5,191 bases of DNA from Candidatus Omnitrophota bacterium (GTDB taxonomy: Bacteria > Omnitrophota > Gorgyraeia > Gygaellales > Profunditerraquicolaceae), in NCBI GenBank assembly GCA_026387485.1, contig JAPLLQ010000109.1:7954-13144 (forward strand), in the 5' to 3' direction. Every line of letters begins with the position of its first letter. Within the stretch, counting starts at the first letter, position 1. The position numbers and the translations under genes were made by a program. This document shows, in pieces, positions 1 to 5,046 of the stretch. The notes beneath the pieces are model-generated. The model had not been told where the DNA came from, made no database searches, and worked only from the letters and a program-made list of their open reading frames with translations.

Positions 1-860
1 TCGAACAAAGTAGTATCGATTTTTCCTAACTGCGGAACTTCTAGGTCCGTAATAATCGGAAGGCCGAACGCAAGAACCCCTAATCCCGTTGCTACGATAA
101 CTTCATCCACATGTCCTAAAAGAAGAACAAAGGCCGGAACGCGATTACGAATATAATCCGCAACTCCCTGCCATTGGCCGGGTTTAAATCCGCCGTAGAT
201 TAAAGGCGCACGCACGGCAAAATTCACCGCATAAATTACCGAGAGGTAATCTTCGCCTAAAGGAACAATATAGTTATCAAGCCCCAACTCTACGCCTTTA
301 TTCTCAAGCTGCTTCTTAAAAGTATTCCCATTGATATTTCCGGCTAAAAGACTGACAATACTTTTAGACTGAAAATTACGGATTAGATCTACTGCCGCGT
401 CTTCATCTTTTGCCGGCCCGAGTATCACGGCAATCCCGGAAATCCTGCCATCCACCAATTGCAGCCCTAAAGAACGTAATATTTTATCAGGAATAAAACC
501 TATTCCTTCCTTAGGATGCTCCTTATTCAAAACTGCCAAGGCTGCGAGAAGCTCTTCGCAAAGTAAAGTAGATATACCTTTATTTAATATTCCGCCTAAA
601 TAAGGTATTAATAATCCGGTTTTTGTGGCTTTACCATCACTTAGCTTCTCCGCTTCCTCTAACGCCAAAAGGCAGTCGCTCAAAGTCTTAACTTCGATTT
701 TCAATAAAGCATAAATTAAAGGCAGGTAATAATTTGTTTCGGGGTAACTTACTAAACAATCCTTGCCCTCTTTGGCAATTGCTTTCTCTACGCTCTTACG
801 CGTAAGCTGTAATACTGCAGTTGCCCCTTTCTCGCCTAGCCCAACTAATACCTCTGACAT
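1..860 (-). CDS. acsB: CO dehydrogenase/acetyl-CoA synthase, acetyl-CoA synthase subunit (partial, N-terminal 286 residues)
   Basis: Acetyl-CoA synthase joins CO, a methyl group from the corrinoid protein and CoA to form acetyl-CoA in the Wood-Ljungdahl pathway. I translated this strand by hand: 286 open residues run off the window at position 1. The segment resembles the N-terminal domain of bacterial AcsB, which packs against CO dehydrogenase. Recognisable blocks are YPETNYYLPLI (39-49), a domain running through LVDGRISGIAVILGPAKDED (135-154), YIVPLGEDY (197-205), a YGG turn (222-224), and AFVLLLGHVDEV with GLPIITD (243-254, 266-272). Archaeal CdhC lacks this domain, so the gene is the bacterial type. 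The catalytic A-cluster cysteines lie in the missing C-terminal part (family length about 700 residues). The ATG at 858-860 is preceded by a strong AAGGGAGAG ribosome site. The gene begins 16 bases inside the end of the upstream oxidoreductase gene, so the two are probably translated together. The product is cytoplasmic. The family call is firm; the activity of the full protein cannot be judged here. Confidence 0.9.
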   Translation of the reverse strand, partial: MSEVLVGLGEKGATAVLQLTRKSVEKAIAKEGKDCLVSYPETNYYLPLIYALLKIEVKTLSDCLLALEEAEKLSDGKATKTGLLIPYLGGILNKGISTLLCEELLAALAVLNKEHPKEGIGFIPDKILRSLGLQLVDGRISGIAVILGPAKDEDAAVDLIRNFQSKSIVSLLAGNINGNTFKKQLENKGVELGLDNYIVPLGEDYLSVIYAVNFAVRAPLIYGGFKPGQWQGVADYIRNRVPAFVLLLGHVDEVIVATGLGVLAFGLPIITDLEVPQLGKIDTTLF

Positions 861-1714
861 GTCTCTCCCTTCATCTGTTTAATAAGATTATCTACGAGCA
901 TCAGATTAACGACTATGCTATCCTTTCCTGTCACGCTTCCGCAGGCAAAGATATCCGGATTAGTTGTACGCATCCAGCCATCCACAACAATAAAATCATT
1001 GCGCACCTGAAGCTCCGTATTCTTTAAAAAATCGATATTGGATTTATAATCATCCATAAACAAAACCGCGCAGACCCCAATCGCCTTCCCGTCTTTGAGC
1101 TTAACTGCCTGAGTTTGGCCCTCTCCGATTATCTCCTGAACCGAACCGTGAATTACCTCTAGATTCCTAGGTATCAGTTGCGGGTCAAATACACTACGGC
1201 TTAAAAGCTTGACCTCTACACCATACTTCTCAGATACCGCCTCAGCTGTTTTAAGGCTAAGATTATTCGAGCCGACTACGCAGACCGGATGCGCAATGTA
1301 ACGCTTAAGGAATTCCTTGGTATCATCTAAGCTATATAAGCGGTAAACCCCTTCTTTTTTCGCGCCGGGAACATCGGGTATGCTAGGGCTTCGGCCCGAG
1401 GCAATGACCAGTAAATCATAAACCAAACTTCCTCTGTCTTTAAAATAAATTGATTTCTTTTCGCTATTCAGATTCCCGATCTTCCTAGCTTTTAAGAAAT
1501 TAATCTTTCGTTCTTGATAAAAGCCTTCATTACAGAGAAATAGCTGCTCTTCGCTAATAGTACCATCTATAAAATCCGGTAGTTTCAGGTGGTCATAAGC
1601 AAGATAATCCTCTTCGCTAACAATGGTAATATTATAATTTTTATCTTTTTCTCTTAACTTAACGGCGATGTTGTGGCTTGAAACCGAAGCCCCGATAATA
1701 ACTAAATTTGTCAT
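845..1714 (-). CDS. Divergent FAD/NAD(P)-type pyridine nucleotide oxidoreductase, unknown partner
   Basis: This 289-residue protein has the layout of the pyridine nucleotide-disulfide/NirB-like oxidoreductase fold. An N-terminal beta-alpha-beta unit (VIIGASVSS, 5-13) is followed by a LVIASGRSPSIPDVPG block (102-117), a second dinucleotide unit (VCVVGSNNLS, 144-153) and a C-terminal NPDIFACGSVTG segment (252-263). The binding motifs are degraded. The first GxGxxG reads GASVSS, the second reads GSNNLS, and the usual aspartate of the AAGD motif, which contacts FAD ribityl, is serine 260. There is no CxxC redox pair, so it is not a thioredoxin reductase. The length is short for the family (usually about 400), because no C-terminal dimer domain is present. 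It overlaps metF by four bases (ATGA) and acsB by 16, so it is probably made with them. A role passing electrons to methylene-THF reductase, or a structural role, is possible; I cannot assign a substrate. Whether it still binds FAD or NAD(P) is uncertain. Confidence 0.75.
   Translation of the reverse strand: MTNLVIIGASVSSHNIAVKLREKDKNYNITIVSEEDYLAYDHLKLPDFIDGTISEEQLFLCNEGFYQERKINFLKARKIGNLNSEKKSIYFKDRGSLVYDLLVIASGRSPSIPDVPGAKKEGVYRLYSLDDTKEFLKRYIAHPVCVVGSNNLSLKTAEAVSEKYGVEVKLLSRSVFDPQLIPRNLEVIHGSVQEIIGEGQTQAVKLKDGKAIGVCAVLFMDDYKSNIDFLKNTELQVRNDFIVVDGWMRTTNPDIFACGSVTGKDSIVVNLMLVDNLIKQMKGETCQRY
863..871 (-). promoter_or_regulatory. Ribosome binding site of acsB
   Basis: On the minus strand the sequence AAGGGAGAG ends two bases before the acsB ATG; its GGGAG core lies four bases from the start. 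It sits inside the last codons of the upstream oxidoreductase gene. It is one of the stronger ribosome sites in the window, which fits a need for high expression of the acetyl-CoA synthase. It also supports choosing the ATG at 858-860 over the nearby ATG that is in the oxidoreductase frame. Confidence 0.7.
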
Positions 1715-2580
1715 AAGCCTGATACCTCTAAAACTTTTGGCACTACCTTATCCCAACCAATAGGCATAATATGTATGCCTTGGCAGATAGGCCTTAGTTC
1801 TTTGATTAGACGAGCGGCAATCTCAACTGACTTGGTTACTTTATCTTTTGCCTGATCTATCTCTGTAATCAGATTATCCGGGACAAAGACGCCGGCAACA
1901 TTCTTATTCATATATCTGGCCATCCCCGCAGACTTTAATAAAACTATGCCAGCCATAACCGGAACCTTTAAGTGCCGGGTTTTAGTTAAGAAATTTTCAA
2001 AAATTTTTATATCATAAACCGCCTGGGTCTGAAAAAATTCAGCGCCTGCGGCGATCTTCTTCTCCATCTTCATAATCTGCGGCTCTAACGGGTCTGCTCC
2101 GGGGTTAACCACAGCACCCAAGCATAACTTCGGGAAAACGCCAACTAATTTATTTCCCTTCATATCAGAACCTTCCTGTAATTTTTTAGCAACCTGTAAA
2201 AGCTGAACCGAATCTAGGTCAAATACCGGCTTAGCATCAGGATGATCCCCTAAAGTAGTATGGTCTCCGGTAAGAATCAAAACATTTTCAATGCCTAAGG
2301 CGGCGGCGGACAAAAGATCTGATTGAAGCGCCAGACGGTTCCTGTCACGGCAGGTCATCTGAAAAATTGGCTCAAATCCTTTGGCCTTTAGCATACTGCA
2401 TACAGCCAAAGATCCCAAACGCATTACTGAGCTCTGTAAATCTGTGACATTTATTCCATCAACCCGGTTACGGATCAACTCAGCGTCTTCTAAAAGCTGC
2501 TTAGTCTCAATCCCCTTTGGCGGGCCGATCTCCGAGGTTACCAAAAACTTTCCAGCTTGTAATTTTTCCTTAAATGTCAC
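1711..2580 (-). CDS. metF: 5,10-methylenetetrahydrofolate reductase
   Basis: MetF reduces methylene-THF to methyl-THF using a bound flavin. In this setting it would be the last step of the methyl branch before transfer to the corrinoid protein and acetyl-CoA synthase. The 289 residues form the usual single TIM-barrel domain. Visible family motifs are SEIGPP (16-21), whose glutamate 17 matches the catalytic Glu of E. coli MetF (Glu28), TCRDRNR (76-82), LTGDHTTLGDHPDA (103-116) with the flavin-site Asp106, GAEFFQTQAVYD (179-190) with a folate-contacting Gln186, and AGIVLLKSAGMARYMN (210-225). The LTGD..LGDHPDA..VFDLDS pattern looks more like acetogen-type MetF than the enteric enzyme. The start is GTG, chosen because AAGGAG lies six bases upstream and no better start is nearby. 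It follows folD after 25 bases and its TGA overlaps the ATG of the oxidoreductase gene. No MetV-like zinc partner is seen in the window, so its electron donor is unknown. Confidence 0.92.
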   Translation of the reverse strand: MTFKEKLQAGKFLVTSEIGPPKGIETKQLLEDAELIRNRVDGINVTDLQSSVMRLGSLAVCSMLKAKGFEPIFQMTCRDRNRLALQSDLLSAAALGIENVLILTGDHTTLGDHPDAKPVFDLDSVQLLQVAKKLQEGSDMKGNKLVGVFPKLCLGAVVNPGADPLEPQIMKMEKKIAAGAEFFQTQAVYDIKIFENFLTKTRHLKVPVMAGIVLLKSAGMARYMNKNVAGVFVPDNLITEIDQAKDKVTKSVEIAARLIKELRPICQGIHIMPIGWDKVVPKVLEVSGL

Positions 2581-2586
2581 CTCAAG

Positions 2587-2592
2587 CTCCTT
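2587..2592 (-). promoter_or_regulatory. Ribosome binding site of metF
   Basis: AAGGAG on the minus strand lies six bases before the GTG at 2578-2580, within the 25-base folD-metF gap. This site decides the GTG start. Confidence 0.75.
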
Positions 2593-2605
2593 ATATATTT
2601 TATAC

Positions 2606-3448
2606 CTACTGCTGTAATTTTGCTGCTCTAACTAAATTACGCATTAACATTGTTACGGTAAGCGGTCCCGCTCCTCCGGGAACAGGAGTAATATAGGCAG
2701 CGCGTTTTTCTGCTCCCTCAAATTCCACATCGCCGACAATTTTATCAGCTACCCGGTTTATTCCTACATCTATAACAATCGAACCCTGCTTAACCCAATC
2801 GCCCTTGATTAATCCGGATTTTCCGACGGCTACGATTAAAATTTCCGCCTTCTTGACATGCTCCTCTAATTTTCCTGCTTTACTGGTCCCAATATGACAA
2901 ATCGTGACAGTAGCAAATTTCTCAAGTAATAAAAGAGCCAAAGGCTTCCCTACTATTTCGCTATGCCCCACTATAACAACTTCTCTCCCATATAAATCTA
3001 CTCCGGTTGAATTCAATAATTCCATCACACTGGCTGCGGTACAGGGAACTAATTTCGTCTGGCCAAATAGTATTTTACCGATATTTGCCGGATGCATCCC
3101 CTCAATATCCTTTTCAGGTGTAATAAACTGGCTTATTTTTTTATAATCTATTTGAGCAGGTAAAGGCATCTGGATAATAATACCGTTTACGCTCTTATCC
3201 AGATTTAGTTTTTTAATAAACTCAATAAGCGTTTCTTGGCAAGTTTCACTGGGTAATATCTCTAAGCGATATTCTATGCCTAAATTCTCGGCTGCTTTCT
3301 GCTGCGATCTTACATAGCTCATAGCCCCGGCATTTTCACCAACCATAACACTGGCTAAAACCGGCTTGCTTTTTAGAGAAGCTATCTGTAGCTTAATTTC
3401 TGCTTTTATTTTTTCAGCAATTGGTTTACCCTCTAATAATTTTGCCAA
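2606..3448 (-). CDS. folD: Methylenetetrahydrofolate dehydrogenase, probably lacking cyclohydrolase activity
   Basis: FolD oxidises or reduces between methylene- and methenyl-THF with NAD(P), and usually also hydrolyses methenyl-THF. The 280 residues match the family end to end: SYVRSQQKAAENLGI (44-58), IIIQMPLP (90-97, with the conserved Gln93), PEKDIEGMHP (111-120), VPCTAASVMELL (134-145), the Rossmann loop GHSEIVGKP (161-169), and YITPVPGGAGPLT (252-264). Two active-site positions differ. The catalytic lysine, four residues after the tyrosine of YVxxK, is Gln49 (codon CAG at 3302-3304), and the second aspartate of KDxDG is Glu116. The lysine is required for the cyclohydrolase step in studied homologues, so I infer a dehydrogenase that depends on the adjacent FchA. 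The usual Arg of GRSxxVG is His162, and CHSxT reads CHIGT with about three extra residues after it, so cofactor preference may differ. The start is TTG, supported by GGAGG six bases upstream. It overlaps fchA by 23 bases. Confidence 0.95.
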   Translation of the reverse strand: MAKLLEGKPIAEKIKAEIKLQIASLKSKPVLASVMVGENAGAMSYVRSQQKAAENLGIEYRLEILPSETCQETLIEFIKKLNLDKSVNGIIIQMPLPAQIDYKKISQFITPEKDIEGMHPANIGKILFGQTKLVPCTAASVMELLNSTGVDLYGREVVIVGHSEIVGKPLALLLLEKFATVTICHIGTSKAGKLEEHVKKAEILIVAVGKSGLIKGDWVKQGSIVIDVGINRVADKIVGDVEFEGAEKRAAYITPVPGGAGPLTVTMLMRNLVRAAKLQQ

Positions 3449-3986
3449 TTTTTGCCTCCGTCTGCTCTCTTAATCTTTTAACAATCCTATTTTTTTGGGC
3501 AAGTTCTTTCCCGATCGCCTTAGTTAATTTCTTGTCGGCTAAAACCTTTAAATTTATATTGACATTAAAATATGCTGCGGCAAAAGCCGATTCAAAAAAA
3601 ACCGCTGCCACTGCCACATCGCTTATTAAGTTAATATTCCCTTTCTTAATAAGCGGCGGGCATAATTTTATCCCCTCAAAACAGAGCCTGGCGAGCATAA
3701 ATGGGATATTTAAGGCATCGCGCATATTTTTACTACGGAAAGCCGCGACATCTAAATCTACTAAATTCAAGAATTCATTCCTTAAATTTTCTGATTTAGC
3801 TAAGATATTTTTAAGCTCTTGCTCGTATTTAGCGTATTTCGGCTTACCTAAAGTAAAATTAACCACCATACTCAACAGGGCTGCTGCCATTGCCGCATTC
3901 AGGGCTGCGGCTGAACCGCCTCCCGGCGCGGGAATCTTAGCTGCTAAATCATCGAGATATTTTTTAATTAGGCCTTCTTTATACAT
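3426..3986 (-). CDS. fchA: Methenyltetrahydrofolate cyclohydrolase (cyclodeaminase/FchA family)
   Basis: FchA belongs to the formiminotransferase-cyclodeaminase C-terminal family and, in folate-based C1 pathways, interconverts formyl-THF and methenyl-THF. The 186 residues show the family signature: PAPGGGSAAALNAAMAAALL (19-38), LVDLDVAAF (75-83), SDVAVAA (122-128) and NVNINLKVL (141-149). The protein is probably an all-helical dimer in the cytoplasm. It is slightly short for the family (commonly about 205-210), and the loss falls after LVDLDVAAF, where relatives carry a charged helical stretch rich in Lys and Glu. The gene follows yraN after only five bases and has no clear ribosome site, so it is probably translated by coupling to yraN. 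Its 3' end carries the folD ribosome site. The adjacent FolD lacks its cyclohydrolase lysine, which supports a cyclohydrolase role here. A formimino-THF cyclodeaminase role is the alternative, but no histidine or purine catabolism genes are near. Confidence 0.88.
   Translation of the reverse strand: MYKEGLIKKYLDDLAAKIPAPGGGSAAALNAAMAAALLSMVVNFTLGKPKYAKYEQELKNILAKSENLRNEFLNLVDLDVAAFRSKNMRDALNIPFMLARLCFEGIKLCPPLIKKGNINLISDVAVAAVFFESAFAAAYFNVNINLKVLADKKLTKAIGKELAQKNRIVKRLREQTEAKIGKIIRG
3455..3459 (-). promoter_or_regulatory. Ribosome binding site of folD
   Basis: GGAGG on the minus strand lies six bases before the TTG at 3446-3448 and inside the 3' end of fchA. It is the best match to the consensus in the window and offsets the weak start codon. 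The protein it gives begins MAKLLEGKPIA, as expected for FolD. Confidence 0.75.
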
Positions 3987-3991
3987 TTTTT

Positions 3992-4372
3992 TTAATAACT
4001 AAAGCTAATGTCTAGCTCAAAAGCGTTTTTAATTAAGCTAAATTTTAACTCATCTTTAGAACAAATTGCCGCTACAACATCAAACCTAGCTTTTTTATCT
4101 AAAAGTTTTTTTTCTTTTAAAAAAACTAACGCGGTTTTGGTAATCTGCCGCTGCTTAAATTTATCAACTGCCTCAGAAGGTAGCCCAAATTTATTATCCC
4201 TGCGTGTCTTTACCTCTACAAAACAAATCGTATCTTTATCCTGGGCTATAATATCTATTTCGCCTAGTTTACTTTTGTAATTCCGGTAAAGAATCTTATA
4301 CCCGTTCTCTTTTAAGAACGGAACTGCTGCTTCCTCGCCTTTTTTACCCAGAGATAAATTTTCAACCCACAC
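3992..4372 (-). CDS. yraN: YraN family (UPF0102) putative endonuclease-like protein
   Basis: YraN proteins have a Holliday-junction-resolvase-like nuclease fold; their biological role is not settled. The 126 residues are of normal length and carry the family signature: LGKKGEEAAVPFL (8-20) with Glu13, an NGYKILYRNY block (23-32), GEIDIIA (37-43) with Asp40, FVEVKTR (51-57) with Glu53 and Lys55, FGLPSEAV (62-69) and RFDVVA (96-101). The metal-site residues D..ExK are intact, so the fold should be competent. The start is GTG at 4370-4372, 11 bases inside the end of rnhB, with only a weak AAAGAG nine bases upstream, so translation is probably coupled to rnhB. The rplS-rnhB-yraN order is common in bacteria and supports the call. 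The fchA start follows after five bases, tying this housekeeping group to the C1 genes. Confidence 0.93.
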   Translation of the reverse strand: MWVENLSLGKKGEEAAVPFLKENGYKILYRNYKSKLGEIDIIAQDKDTICFVEVKTRRDNKFGLPSEAVDKFKQRQITKTALVFLKEKKLLDKKARFDVVAAICSKDELKFSLIKNAFELDISFSY

Positions 4373-4967
4373 CGCAAAAACTCTTTCTATGTATTAGAGA
4401 TGGGCCTAATCTTCTTAAGGCATCCCTATGCTCTTTTGTAGGATAACCTTTGTGTTTAGCAAAGCCGTATTCAGGATATTCCCGGTCGTATCCAAGCATG
4501 ATTCGGTCGCGGGTAACTTTGGCTAATATGGAAGCCGAGGCTATGCTCTTTGATTTCGCATCCCCCCTAACAATACTGGTATATGGCAGCCTAAAATCAA
4601 TGGCCATATTACCATCTACAATAATATGGATACGAAATTGGTTAGAATTTTTTATTTTATTTGTCAAAGAGATGACCGCTTTCTGCATTGCCCTGCGAGT
4701 AGCCTCTAGGATATTGATCCGGTCAATTTCCTTCTCGCTGACAATACCTAACCCAAATAAGGACTTCCTTTTAATCTCCTTAAATGCTTTTTCTCGGGAT
4801 ACGGGGGTTAGTTTTTTGGAGTCGTCTATACGGTTAGTAAAATTTATTGCCTTAAGGAAAACTGCCGCTGCTACTACCGGGCCAGCTAAAGGCCCGCGTC
4901 CGGCTTCATCCACGCCGATAATAAAATTAAAACCTTTTTTCTTAAACTTGCGTTCGTAATAAAGCAA
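4362..4967 (-). CDS. rnhB: Ribonuclease HII
   Basis: RNase HII cuts the RNA strand of RNA-DNA hybrids and removes single ribonucleotides from DNA. The 201 residues are full length. The catalytic DEDD set is visible: Asp20 and Glu21 in GVDEAGRGPLAGPV (18-31), Asp118 in IIVDGN (115-120) and Asp136 in VRGDAKSKSIASASILAKV (133-151). Other family marks are DDSKKL (48-53) and KHKGYPTKEH (171-180). I chose the TTG at 4965-4967: AGGA lies four bases upstream and a stop codon closes the frame nine codons upstream with no ATG, GTG or TTG between. The gene lies 79 bases after rplS, and its last 11 bases overlap yraN. Nothing looks broken; it appears to be an ordinary housekeeping enzyme. Confidence 0.96.
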   Translation of the reverse strand: MLYYERKFKKKGFNFIIGVDEAGRGPLAGPVVAAAVFLKAINFTNRIDDSKKLTPVSREKAFKEIKRKSLFGLGIVSEKEIDRINILEATRRAMQKAVISLTNKIKNSNQFRIHIIVDGNMAIDFRLPYTSIVRGDAKSKSIASASILAKVTRDRIMLGYDREYPEYGFAKHKGYPTKEHRDALRRLGPSLIHRKSFCGVG

Positions 4968-4988
4968 TTTTCCTAACTCGTAAAACCT

Positions 4989-5003
4989 TAACTAGTAACT
5001 CGT
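4989..5003. repeat. Two-unit tandem repeat TAACTAG/TAACTCG
   Basis: Two 7-base units, TAACTAG and TAACTCG, are joined head to tail and followed by TAA. Single related octamers occur at 4974-4981 (TAACTCGT) and 5032-5039 (TAACTAGT). The copies are exact apart from one A/C position. Confidence 0.6.
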
Positions 5004-5031
5004 AATTTTTAAATTATCACTTGCGGATAGA

Positions 5032-5041
5032 TAACTAGTTA
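5032..5041. repeat. Perfect 10-base palindrome TAACTAGTTA
   Basis: TAACTAGTTA reads the same on both strands and begins six bases after the rplS stop in the direction of transcription. It shares TAACTAGT with the tandem repeat about 40 bases away, so the two can pair as a weak stem or mark a small dispersed repeat. It could be an operator half of some kind, but nothing else supports that. Confidence 0.45.
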
Positions 5042-5046
5042 CGATA

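Larger units (their letters stand above)
4968..5046. other. AT-rich spacer between rplS and rnhB with short repeats
   Basis: This is the only sizeable gap in the window. It is AT-rich and holds four copies of an octamer, read on the plus strand as TAACT(A/C)GT, described in the repeat entries. I see no GC-rich hairpin followed by a T run, so there is no convincing intrinsic terminator after rplS. I also see no good paired -35/-10 promoter for rnhB. GATAAT at 5013-5018 on the minus strand is a passable -10 but has no matching -35 at normal spacing. Read-through from rplS into rnhB is the simplest reading. Confidence 0.5.

Noticed and set aside
1..860. Archaeal-type CdhC
   Set aside because: The visible part is the N-terminal CODH-contacting domain that archaeal CdhC lacks.
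845..1714. Thioredoxin reductase or glutathione-reductase-like enzyme
   Set aside because: There is no CxxC or CxxxxC redox pair; the cysteines are scattered and the nucleotide motifs are degenerate.
845..1714. Pseudogene, because of lost glycines and the missing FAD aspartate
   Set aside because: The frame is intact over 289 codons with tight start and stop overlaps on both sides, and the replacements are mostly small residues. This looks like divergence rather than decay.
3426..3448. fchA-folD overlap as a frameshifted fusion
   Set aside because: Each frame has its own complete family-typical ends, and folD has a strong ribosome site before its TTG, so these are two overlapping genes.
3421..4002. 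Long plus-strand open frame opposite fchA
   Set aside because: It is antisense to a clearly conserved cyclohydrolase gene, and its low-complexity hydrophobic translation matches no family I know. The shorter plus-strand frames at 821-1027, 2381-2617, 2904-3146, 4008-4280 and 4450-4959 are rejected on the same grounds.
5013..5018. GATAAT as the -10 box of an rnhB promoter
   Set aside because: No reasonable -35 hexamer lies 15-19 bases upstream, and such hexamers are frequent in AT-rich DNA.
4968..5046. Intrinsic terminator after rplS
   Set aside because: The possible stems are short and AT-rich, with no GC-rich hairpin followed by a T run in the direction of transcription.
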